Shown here: positions 41,955 through 49,674 of the stretch, piece by piece
How the letters are laid out: every line of letters starts with the position of its first letter
Position numbering within the stretch: position 1 is the stretch's first letter
Source: Candidatus Paceibacterota bacterium
GTDB taxonomy: Bacteria > Verrucomicrobiota > Verrucomicrobiia > Limisphaerales > UBA8199
Assembly (NCBI GenBank): GCA_035452965.1
Contig: DAOTCE010000017.1
Location: 1 to 64,000 of the forward strand
Length of the DNA stretch: 64,000 nucleotides
Direction of reading: 5' to 3'
Translations under genes and position numbers: made by a program
Notes under the pieces: generated by a model
The model's input: only the letters and a program-made list of their open reading frames with translations
Told to the model about the DNA's origin: nothing
The model's database searches: none

Positions 41955-44042
41955 ATGAATGCTGGTGGATTGAAAGACTTTATAGCGTCTCGCCGCACGG
42001 AACTGGTCTGCCTGCTGCTGGCGGCGGCGACGCTGGCGGTGTACTGGCAGGTCACCGGGTTTGAGTTCACCAACTACGACGAGTTCACCATGATCCTCCA
42101 GAACCCGCACGTGCTCAGCGGGCTGACGCTACAAGGACTGTGGTGGGGGCTGACGACCTCGTGGTTCGAGTATTGGCATCCGGTGACGTGGTGGTCGCAC
42201 ATGCTGGATTGCGAGCTGTTCGGCTTGAACGCGGGCTGGCATCATCTGGTGAGCCTCGGGTTCCACGTGGCCAACACGCTGCTGCTATTCGGGGTGGTGA
42301 AGCGGATGACGGGGGCGTTCTGGCGCAGCGTGATGGTCGCCGCGCTCTTCGCCCTGCACCCGCTGCATGTGGAGTCGGTGGCGTGGGTGGCCGAGCGCAA
42401 GGATGTCCTGAGCGCCTTCTTCTTCCTGTTAACCCTGTGGGCCTACGCGCGCTATGCGGAGGGAGGGAGACTGCAGGCTGAAGTCTGGAGGCTGGAGGAA
42501 GCGGGAAGAATCCAGGAGTCCGGAGCCGACGCCACTCACCACGTGCGCCCTCCACAGTTCCGCGACGGAGAACGGGCACCACGTGCCACCGCTCCAGCCT
42601 CCAGCCTCCAGCCTGCAGCCTTCTATTGCCTCGCCCTCCTCTTCTTCACCCTCGGCCTGATGAGCAAGCCGATGGTGGTGACGCTGCCCTTCGTGCTGCT
42701 GCTGCTCGATTACTGGCCACTCCGGCGCCTCCAACTCTCAACGCTCGACGCTCAACTCTCAACTCTTCGGCCCCTCCTCCTGGAGAAGCTTCCTTTCTTC
42801 GCTCTGAGCGCGGCCTCCTGCCTGGTCACTTATCTGGGGGTGAAGGCCGGCGGCAGCATTCTCTCAGCCGAAGCGGTTCCCTGGACCCTTCGACTTGGCA
42901 ATGTGCCGGTATCCTACGTGCGGTATTTGTGGAAAATGATCTGGCCGGCGGACCTGGTCGCGCTGTATCCGATGCCGGACCACTGGGCTTGGTGGCAAGT
43001 GACCGGAGCGGTGCTGGTGCTGGCGGTGATTTCTGTGTGGGTGGTGCGGCGGGCGCGGTCGGCGCCCTACTTGATTGTCGGCTGGCTTTTCTTCCTCGGC
43101 GTGCTCGTTCCTACCATAGGTCTTGTCCAGGCGGGGTACCAGGCCATTGCCGATCGTTATACCTATGTGCCTTTCATCGGGCTGTTCATCGCGCTGGTGT
43201 GGTGCGCCGCTGACCAAGTAGCGCGGGCGTCCTCGCCTGCGGGTTTGCCGGGCGTCCCGCCCGGCGAGGGCGCCCTACGTGGCAGCGGGACGCAGCCAGA
43301 ACTCGCAGGCGAGGACGCCCGCGCTACCTGTTGTCACTGGCCCCGCGCCACCATAACCTGGGTGATGGCGGGGGTGATTCTGGCGGCATGCGGTTGGCTG
43401 ACGTGGCTGCAGGCTGGGGTGTGGCGGAACGGTGAGACGCTGTGGCGGCATTGCGTGGCGATTTACCCGGACAGTTTCATCGCCCGCTACAACCTGGGCT
43501 ACGTATTCCAGCACTCGAACCGGACCAGCGATGCCATCGAGCACTACCGGGCGGCGTTGCGCCGCAAGCCGGACCATGTGGACGCGAACCTCAACCTGGG
43601 TATTGCCTTGATTGCGAGCGGGCGGTCGCAGGAAGCCACCAACTGCCTGGGAAAGGCGGTTCGGCTGAAGCCCGGTTATGCCAAGGCGCAGAATGCCCTG
43701 GGGCTGGCGCTGCTGGAATTGGGCGATTACGCCGGTGCGATCGCGCATTGCGCGGAGGCCGCCCGCCTCGATCCGGAGGAGTTCGGTCCCTACATCAACC
43801 TGGGCCGGGCGCTGAGCGCCCAGGGCAAGTCCGACGATGCGCTGCGCAATTTCGCGGAAGGGCTGCGGCTCCAGCCGGCCATCCCCCAGAGCCATTACTA
43901 CCTCGGCCTGGAATGGATGAAACGCGGGGCGTTCGAGCAAGCGGCCGCCAGCTTCAGCGAAGCGCTGCGCCTGGCGCCGGGCTGGGCCGAGGCGCGTGAC
44001 GCGCTGCAACGCGCGCGTGAGAAGCTTGGCAAACCCAGCTGA
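41955..44042 (+). CDS. GT-C-like membrane protein with C-terminal TPRs (paralog A)
   Basis: 695 residues. The N-terminal half has about 10-11 membrane helices with an acidic loop NYDEFTMILQNPHV after the first helix, WHPVTWWSHMLDCELFGLNAGWHH, ALFALHPLHVESVAWVAERKD and LLLLDYWPL, as in TMTC/O-mannosyltransferase-like proteins. About six TPRs fill the C-terminal ~200 residues (e.g. NLGYVFQHSNRTSDAIEHYR). The ATG at 41955 was chosen because it aligns with its paralogs. Two in-frame palindromic DNA insertions are present (42471-42620 and 43218-43327). Probably transfers sugars from a lipid donor to exported protein or glycan (inference). Confidence 0.88.
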   Translation: MNAGGLKDFIASRRTELVCLLLAAATLAVYWQVTGFEFTNYDEFTMILQNPHVLSGLTLQGLWWGLTTSWFEYWHPVTWWSHMLDCELFGLNAGWHHLVSLGFHVANTLLLFGVVKRMTGAFWRSVMVAALFALHPLHVESVAWVAERKDVLSAFFFLLTLWAYARYAEGGRLQAEVWRLEEAGRIQESGADATHHVRPPQFRDGERAPRATAPASSLQPAAFYCLALLFFTLGLMSKPMVVTLPFVLLLLDYWPLRRLQLSTLDAQLSTLRPLLLEKLPFFALSAASCLVTYLGVKAGGSILSAEAVPWTLRLGNVPVSYVRYLWKMIWPADLVALYPMPDHWAWWQVTGAVLVLAVISVWVVRRARSAPYLIVGWLFFLGVLVPTIGLVQAGYQAIADRYTYVPFIGLFIALVWCAADQVARASSPAGLPGVPPGEGALRGSGTQPELAGEDARATCCHWPRATITWVMAGVILAACGWLTWLQAGVWRNGETLWRHCVAIYPDSFIARYNLGYVFQHSNRTSDAIEHYRAALRRKPDHVDANLNLGIALIASGRSQEATNCLGKAVRLKPGYAKAQNALGLALLELGDYAGAIAHCAEAARLDPEEFGPYINLGRALSAQGKSDDALRNFAEGLRLQPAIPQSHYYLGLEWMKRGAFEQAAASFSEALRLAPGWAEARDALQRAREKLGKPS
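42471..42620. repeat. In-frame 150-bp palindromic element, copy A
   Basis: Begins CTGCAGGCTG and ends with the inverted CAGCCTGCAGCC; both ends hold several GGAGGCT units. Within the gene it encodes a hydrophilic segment containing RIQESGADATHHVRPPQF between two membrane helices. Copies of the same length occur in three paralogs. Confidence 0.9.
43218..43327. repeat. In-frame 110-bp palindromic element in paralog A
   Basis: Perfect 24-nt arms (43218-43241 and 43304-43327; GTAGCGCGGGCGTCCTCGCC and its complement) lie inside the coding sequence and are read through as VARASSPAGLPGVPP…AGEDARAT. The other three close paralogs lack it at this loop. Confidence 0.88.
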
Positions 44043-44272
44043 AAAGTCGCAGCAACCGGGGTGAGGGTGAGTCATCAGAAACTCGTGAGAATGCCAAGGC
44101 ACCCTGGTCCGGAGCCACACCTTCAACTCTGCAAACGGATTCCGCAACACGCCCAGGAAGAGGCTTAAGCACCCTCAGCCGCTCAAGACTAATCACCGCA
44201 TCCTACTGGCGGCGGCTGCTGGAAACAAGCGTTTGGACTCGCCCTTGGCGTTCCGCACTCCCCAGCCTGCAA

Positions 44273-45130
44273 TTACTGAGGTAGGGGTGGTACCTCGGGC
44301 GGCCACGTTACCCCCTGCTGCCTCATCTTCTCCCGGTAGGCCTCAATCAGAGCCGCCCTTTGCTCAGGGGGTATTGTGGATGTGGACCGAGTGCCCGGTT
44401 GAGTCTGCGTTTGGGACTGGGCCGCACCGGAGCCAGTGAGCGGCACAGACAAACCGCCGACCGCCAGGTTGGCCGTCCTGCCACCATAGGCGGGAGCACC
44501 GCCGGCAGGGGAAAAGTAGGTGGGTGTGGCGCCCATCGAGGAGGGTGCGGCAGCAGCCGGGGTTGGCACGGTCATGGTGTTGGCCGTAGTCGGCAGACGC
44601 ACGGGACGGTTAAAAGGCGAAGCGCCACCGGCCGGCGCAACCGGATTTGCGCCTGGCGACGGCACGAACCCAGGCGGGGTGGGCGCCGCCCCCGGAGCGG
44701 GGCCCGCAGGCGCCTTGATGCCATTCTCCTCGAAATTCAGGTCGGTGATCGTGCCGGAGTTGTTGACCTTCACCGTGCGCGCATCGGGGTTGATCTCCAG
44801 GATTTCTATGTCGCCGTCTCGTTGGCCCTCGGCCAGCACATAGGACTGATCGCCCGCGGGCTTCTCGCCGGGCTTGGCCGGCGGCGCCATCTTGAACAGC
44901 ACGCGCTTGACGCCGCCGAAGGTGGTGATTCCCTGAAGCAGGATTTTGGAAGGCGGTGGCTTGTTGGCTTCCGGGTCGGGCGGCGGCGCGGGCGGTTTGA
45001 GGGCAAAGACGTTGCGCTCGACGATGCTCAGGTAGGGGTTGCCGGGCGAATCGCTGGTAACCGCGTTGGCGGCCAGGCAGAAAGCCAGGCCGGCCAGCGT
45101 GCCGATGACCATTTTTTCACCGTGCTTCAT
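44273..45130 (-). CDS. GspC/PilP-like proline-rich periplasmic protein
   Basis: 285 residues. Single N-terminal membrane segment (~8-25), then NPYLSIVERNVFALKPPAPPP, an ILLQGITTFGGVKRVLFKM / YVLAEGQRDGDIEILEINPDARTV module like the HR region of GspC or PilP, and a long Pro/Ala/Gly/Thr-rich disordered tail. Proteins like this link inner-membrane and outer-membrane parts of type II secretion or type IV pili. No other secretion gene is adjacent, so the assignment is structural rather than functional. Same strand as the next three TPR genes. Confidence 0.68.
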   Translation of the reverse strand: MKHGEKMVIGTLAGLAFCLAANAVTSDSPGNPYLSIVERNVFALKPPAPPPDPEANKPPPSKILLQGITTFGGVKRVLFKMAPPAKPGEKPAGDQSYVLAEGQRDGDIEILEINPDARTVKVNNSGTITDLNFEENGIKAPAGPAPGAAPTPPGFVPSPGANPVAPAGGASPFNRPVRLPTTANTMTVPTPAAAAPSSMGATPTYFSPAGGAPAYGGRTANLAVGGLSVPLTGSGAAQSQTQTQPGTRSTSTIPPEQRAALIEAYREKMRQQGVTWPPEVPPLPQ

Positions 45131-45250
45131 AAGCGTACTATACTGTCCTGCGAGAATAACACCAGCGCCAAATCAAAGTTGCGAGGCAAGGGCGTTGCGC
45201 CGAAACGCCCGCGGCCGGCGGCTCGGGACGGACGCCTCGGCGAGGCGTCC

Positions 45251-47287
45251 CTACCGGGTGAGCGCCGCTGGTTCATGAAACGGCTTCCCGGCACGATATA
45301 GCTCCAGCAACTGCCGGTTCCTGGCCGCGAGCTCTTCACGACCGAAGGCGGCGGCCAGTGCCTGCGCTTGCTCGGCGGTCTTGATCGCGTCGTCGAACCG
45401 ACCCGCTTCGGCATACGCAGCAGCCAGAGTGCCAAGGAACAGGGGTTCCTGGCGCTCGGTCAGGCGGCACGCGCTCTCCGCCAGGTCCACGGCGGCGGCA
45501 CCGTTGCGATACTTGGGATCGGGGTGAGTGGCCCTCAGCCAGGCCAGGTTGTTGATGGCTTCGGGGAAGTTCGGCTTGAGCCGCAAGGCGGCCTCGTAAT
45601 GCTCGATGGCTTCATCAAACCGCCCCTGCCGGGTGCGGGAATGCCCCACAACCATGTGGGCGACGGCATGCGCCGGGTCCAGTCGGATGGCCTCCAGGAG
45701 TTGCTGGATGCCGGCCTCGGTTTCTCCCTTGTCGGCGAGGGCCATGCCCAGATTTGCGTGGCCCCGGGCGCTCTCGCCCATGGCCGCAAGAGCGTGGGTG
45801 AAGACGGTCACACTGTCCTGCCAATGACCGATTTGCCGGCGGGAGAGCGCCGCGCAACAGACCAACGCGGCGGCGGACGCCGTGATGAGGAACAGGCGCC
45901 GTCGGCGCCAGCCGCGGGTGAGTTCTTCCGCGGTCCAGATCACCAGCAGAAGCAAGCCCATCAACGGCACGTAGGCGAAGCGGTCGGCCATGGCCTGCTC
46001 GCCCGCCTGGATCAGCCCCGAGAACGGCACCAGCACACCGGCAAACCAGAACCAGCCGACCAGCAGGTGTGGACGGCGGCGGGCGGCGATCAGGGCAAGG
46101 CCGGAGATGACCACGAGCAGCAAGCCGCAGCCGACTGCCCGCCAAAGGGGGAATTGTTCCGGATAAGGATAGAAGACGGCGAGGTTAACCGGCCAGAGGG
46201 ATTTCCCAATATACTTGGCGTAGGAAAAGAGAGCGTTTTGAAGACGAATCTGGATGGGGAACCCGGCCGCGGCGTCCAGCATCGCCCCCACCGCGCGGTT
46301 GCCGGCGACGGCAATGAAACACGACGCGGCGGACAGGACGAAAAAGGGGAGCTTCTCCAGGACCAGGCGACGGAGGACCGCAAATTGTGGTTCCTCATCC
46401 TTTCCGCGGCTCGTTGACAGGGCGTAGCCGCCGACGTCAGTCGGCGCCATCCGCCCTGCCGGGTGAACGCGCCGACTCTCGTCGGTGGCTACCCGGTGCC
46501 GCATTAGCCGGGCCAGCGGCCAATAGTCGAGAAGGAGGAGCACGAAGGGCAGGGTGACCAGCACCGGCTTGCACATCAGTCCGAGCACGAAGAAGAACAG
46601 GGCCAGGCAATAGAAGGCTGGAGGCTGGAGGCTGGAGGCTGGAGGGGTGGCACGTGGTGCCCGTTCTCCGTCGCGGAACTGTGGAGGGCGGACATGGTGA
46701 GTGGCGTCGGCTCCGGACTCCTGGATTCTTCCCGCTTCCTCCAGCCTCCAGACTCCAGCCTGCAGTCTCCCGCCCTCGGCATAGCGCGCGTAAGCCCAGA
46801 TGGTCAGCAGCCAGAACAACGCGCTCAGCAGGTTCTTGCGTTCGGCCACCCAGGCGACGGTGTCCACCTGCAAAGGATGCAGCGCGAACAGCGCGGCCAG
46901 CAGCGCGCTCCGCCAGAACGCGCGGGTCAGGCGCCGGAATATCACGAACACCAGCACGCTGTTGAGGGCATGCCATAACAGGTTGACCAGATGATGGCCG
47001 GCCGGCTTCAGCCCGAAGAGCTGGCAATCCAGCATGTGCGACACCCACGTCAGCGGATGCCAATAAGTGCCGTCGCCGTGGAGCCGGCCGAAGGCCCAGG
47101 CCAGGCCGGGCCAGGTCAATCCAGCTTGCACGTGGTAGTTCTGAACGACGTAACAGTTGTCGTCGTAGTTGATGAACTCATGGTGAACCGCCGGCCAGAA
47201 TACCGCCAGCGTCACCGCCGCCAGCAGCAGGCACACTACCAGGGCGCGGTGCGATGCGAGGAAGCTCTTGTGGCCGCCAGTGTTCAT
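45251..47287 (-). CDS. GT-C-like membrane protein with C-terminal TPRs (paralog B)
   Basis: 678 residues from the ATG at 47287. Membrane half with INYDDNCYVVQNYHVQ acidic loop, WHPLTWVSHMLDCQLFGLKPAGHH, FALHPLQVDTVAWVAERKN and LLLDYWPL; then about four TPRs (NLGMALADKGETEAGIQQLL; GHSRTRQGRFDEAIEHYEAA) and a C-terminal NDDAIKTAEQA repeat. It carries the 150-bp in-frame element and, in the next loop, a second palindromic insertion (46424-46492). The open frame continues upstream but that part is duplicated repeat DNA, so the ATG aligned with the paralogs was used. Confidence 0.88.
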   Translation of the reverse strand: MNTGGHKSFLASHRALVVCLLLAAVTLAVFWPAVHHEFINYDDNCYVVQNYHVQAGLTWPGLAWAFGRLHGDGTYWHPLTWVSHMLDCQLFGLKPAGHHLVNLLWHALNSVLVFVIFRRLTRAFWRSALLAALFALHPLQVDTVAWVAERKNLLSALFWLLTIWAYARYAEGGRLQAGVWRLEEAGRIQESGADATHHVRPPQFRDGERAPRATPPASSLQPPAFYCLALFFFVLGLMCKPVLVTLPFVLLLLDYWPLARLMRHRVATDESRRVHPAGRMAPTDVGGYALSTSRGKDEEPQFAVLRRLVLEKLPFFVLSAASCFIAVAGNRAVGAMLDAAAGFPIQIRLQNALFSYAKYIGKSLWPVNLAVFYPYPEQFPLWRAVGCGLLLVVISGLALIAARRRPHLLVGWFWFAGVLVPFSGLIQAGEQAMADRFAYVPLMGLLLLVIWTAEELTRGWRRRRLFLITASAAALVCCAALSRRQIGHWQDSVTVFTHALAAMGESARGHANLGMALADKGETEAGIQQLLEAIRLDPAHAVAHMVVGHSRTRQGRFDEAIEHYEAALRLKPNFPEAINNLAWLRATHPDPKYRNGAAAVDLAESACRLTERQEPLFLGTLAAAYAEAGRFDDAIKTAEQAQALAAAFGREELAARNRQLLELYRAGKPFHEPAALTR
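46424..46492. repeat. In-frame 69-bp palindromic insertion in paralog B
   Basis: Arms of 23 nt (GTAGCCGCCGACGTCAGTCG… and its imperfect complement, 20 of 23 pairs) lie between the codons for DYWPL and LEKLPFF, read as ATDESRRVHPAGRMAPTDV. Paralogs A, C and D have a short low-complexity CTCAACTCT tract at this spot instead. Confidence 0.8.
46616..46765. repeat. In-frame 150-bp palindromic element, copy B
   Basis: Same element as 42471-42620, nearly identical in sequence, in the same loop of paralog B and on the opposite genomic strand. Confidence 0.9.
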
Positions 47288-47456
47288 TTCAGTCCCGCCA
47301 GCATGGCATGGTTCTAGTCTCACGCAAAGCCGAGACATGAATACAAAGGAGCCGAAAAACAAGAACTTGGACTGCGGCGGGAAGCGAAGCGCCACGCCGC
47401 TTTGGCAGGAAGGCACGTATTCCAGGAGCGGTATCGCCATTGTCCCCTCTCCGCCA
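47163..47456. repeat. 294-bp identical direct repeat, copy 1
   Basis: Base-for-base identical by eye to 49341-49634. It spans the first ~41 codons of paralog B, its start codon and ~170 bp upstream, including a GGACTGCGGCGGGAAGCG half-palindrome. Confidence 0.92.
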
Positions 47457-47458
47457 GG

Positions 47459-49465
47459 CTAACGACGAGCAGGACCGGCCTCTGCCGGAGCGTTCTTCAT
47501 TCCCAGTGCGCGGGACAGGTTGTTCCGGGCGTTAGCGTAATCCGGCTTCAGCCGGAGGGCTTCCTGGAACTGGCGGATCGCCTCGTCAATCTGACCCTTC
47601 TTGAGGAGGGCGCTGCCGAGGTTGTTGCAGGCGAAAGGGTAGTTCCGTTTCAAGCGGAGCGCCTCCTGATATTGGCTGATCGCCTCGTCGTTGCGGCCTT
47701 TGCGGTAGAGAGCGAGGCCAAGGTTGTTGTGTGCTTCCGCGCTGTTCGGCTTCAGGCGGAGGGCCTCCTGAAATTGGCCGATCGCCTCGTCAGTCTGGCC
47801 TTTGCCGGCCAGGGCGATGGCGAGATTGTTGCGGACGGTGGCGTCAGCCGGTTTCAGGCGAATGGCCTGGTAATATTGGCTGATGGCATCGTCGGCGCGG
47901 CCTTTGCGGTGGAGCGCGAGGCCGAGGTTGTTGTAGGACTCGGCGCGATTGGGCTTCAGGCGGAGGGCTTCCTGGTATTGCTCGATCGCCTCGTCCACCC
48001 GGCCCTGCGTGATGAGCGCGTCGCCAATGCCTTTATGGCCAAGGTAATTATCCTTGGTGACCTCAATCGCATGCCGGAACAGAGTCTCACTGGTTTTCCA
48101 ATACCCAAGCTGTTGGCGTGTTACGACCATGCAGAGGACGACTGCCGCGGACCCGGCTATCAACAATCCAGGTTGCCGCGTGCGGCCGCATCCCAGCAGA
48201 CTGTGGGATCCCCACACGATCGCAACGATGATCCCGATGACCGGAACGTACATGAACCGATCCGCCATCGCTTGTTCTCCCGCCTGAACCAGCCCGATGA
48301 ACGGCACCAGCACCCCCAGAAACCAAAACCAGCCCACGAACAACCAGGGACAGCGCCGGGCCGTGCTCAGAACCAGGCCGCAGATGACCATCAGCAGCAG
48401 CCCGCAGGTGACCGCTTCCCATGCCGGCCAGGCGGTGGGATAGGGATAAAAGACCGCAAGGTGCGACGGCCACAAGGCCTTGCCCAGGTAGCGAACATAG
48501 GATAGCAGGGCGTTCTCAATGCGCATTTCCCAAGGTGGGCCGGCAACAGATCCCAGTGTGCCCACACCGCGGTGGGCTATGATCGTGATCAGGCTCGAGG
48601 CGATTGCCAGCGCGAAGAATGGGAGCTTCTCCAGGACCAGGGGCCGAAGAGTTGAGAGTCGAAGGTCGAGTGTTGAGAGTTGTAGGCGCCGGAGTGGCCA
48701 GTAATCGAGCAGCAGCAATACGAAGGGCAGCGTTACCAGCACCGGCTTGCACATCAGTCCGAGCACGAAGAAGAACAGGGCCAGGCAATAGAAGGCTGGA
48801 GGCTGGAGGCTGGAGGCTGGAGGGGTGGCACGTGGTGCCCGTTCTCCGTCGCGGAACTGTGGAGGGCGGACATGGTGAGTGGCGTCGGCTCCGGACTCCT
48901 GGATTCTTCCCGCTTCCTCCAGCCTCCAGCCTCCAGCCTGCAGTCTCCCGCCCTCGGCATAGCGCGCGTAAGCCCAGGTGGTCAGCAGCCAGAAGAACGC
49001 GCTCAGCAGGTTCTTGCGTTCGGTCACCCACGCCACTGAGTCAACTTGCAGCGGATGAAGCGCAAATAAAGTGGCTAACAGCACACACCGCCAAAACGCG
49101 CCTGTCAGGCTTCGGAAGACCAAGAAAACCAGCACCGCATTGACCGTGTGGAATAGCACGCTGGTCATATGGTGACCCTGCGGCCTCAGGCCGAACAACT
49201 GGCAGTCCAGCATGTGAGAAACCCAGGTTAACGGATGCCAGTAAGTCCCCTCGCCGTGGATACGCCCGAAGGCCCAAGCTAGTCCCTCTCGGGTTAGACC
49301 TCTTTGGACGTGTGGGTTTTCGGTGACGTAATCCGGGTCATCGTAGTTGATGAACTCATGGTGAACCGCCGGCCAGAATACCGCCAGCGTCACCGCCGCC
49401 AGCAGCAGGCACACTACCAGGGCGCGGTGCGATGCGAGGAAGCTCTTGTGGCCGCCAGTGTTCAT
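47459..49465 (-). CDS. GT-C-like membrane protein with C-terminal TPRs (paralog C)
   Basis: 668 residues. Same membrane core (INYDDPDYVTENPHVQ, WHPLTWVSHMLDCQLFGLRPQGHH, ALHPLQVDSVAWVTERKN) plus about six very regular TPRs of the form NNLGLALHRKGRADDAISQYYQAIRLKP. Their DNA repeats every 102 bp (47512-48010). The in-frame 150-bp element sits at 48794-48943. The first ~41 residues are identical to paralog B, showing very recent duplication or gene conversion. Lies 18 bp downstream of the 47163-47456 repeat's end on the map, in a same-strand series. Confidence 0.88.
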   Translation of the reverse strand: MNTGGHKSFLASHRALVVCLLLAAVTLAVFWPAVHHEFINYDDPDYVTENPHVQRGLTREGLAWAFGRIHGEGTYWHPLTWVSHMLDCQLFGLRPQGHHMTSVLFHTVNAVLVFLVFRSLTGAFWRCVLLATLFALHPLQVDSVAWVTERKNLLSAFFWLLTTWAYARYAEGGRLQAGGWRLEEAGRIQESGADATHHVRPPQFRDGERAPRATPPASSLQPPAFYCLALFFFVLGLMCKPVLVTLPFVLLLLDYWPLRRLQLSTLDLRLSTLRPLVLEKLPFFALAIASSLITIIAHRGVGTLGSVAGPPWEMRIENALLSYVRYLGKALWPSHLAVFYPYPTAWPAWEAVTCGLLLMVICGLVLSTARRCPWLFVGWFWFLGVLVPFIGLVQAGEQAMADRFMYVPVIGIIVAIVWGSHSLLGCGRTRQPGLLIAGSAAVVLCMVVTRQQLGYWKTSETLFRHAIEVTKDNYLGHKGIGDALITQGRVDEAIEQYQEALRLKPNRAESYNNLGLALHRKGRADDAISQYYQAIRLKPADATVRNNLAIALAGKGQTDEAIGQFQEALRLKPNSAEAHNNLGLALYRKGRNDEAISQYQEALRLKRNYPFACNNLGSALLKKGQIDEAIRQFQEALRLKPDYANARNNLSRALGMKNAPAEAGPARR
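48794..48943. repeat. In-frame 150-bp palindromic element, copy C
   Basis: Same 150-bp element within paralog C; differs from copy B at only one or two positions by eye. Confidence 0.9.
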
Positions 49466-49634
49466 TTCAGTCCCGCCAGCATGGCATGGTTCTAGTCTCA
49501 CGCAAAGCCGAGACATGAATACAAAGGAGCCGAAAAACAAGAACTTGGACTGCGGCGGGAAGCGAAGCGCCACGCCGCTTTGGCAGGAAGGCACGTATTC
49601 CAGGAGCGGTATCGCCATTGTCCCCTCTCCGCCA
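49341..49634. repeat. 294-bp identical direct repeat, copy 2
   Basis: Identical to 47163-47456; covers the 5' end of paralog C and its upstream region. Confidence 0.92.
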
Positions 49635-49674
49635 TGCCTGCGGTGCAGGACGCTGGACTTGGATATCCGTGTCT

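Noticed and set aside
47288..47440. N-terminal extension of paralog B (and the equivalent 49466-49618 of paralog C)
   Set aside because: The frame is open but encodes duplicated palindromic repeat DNA. The ATG just before the first membrane helix aligns with paralogs A and D.
47512..48010. Regular ~102-bp repeats that could suggest a CRISPR-like or satellite array
   Set aside because: They are in-frame TPR units of paralog C; period 34 codons, no spacers.
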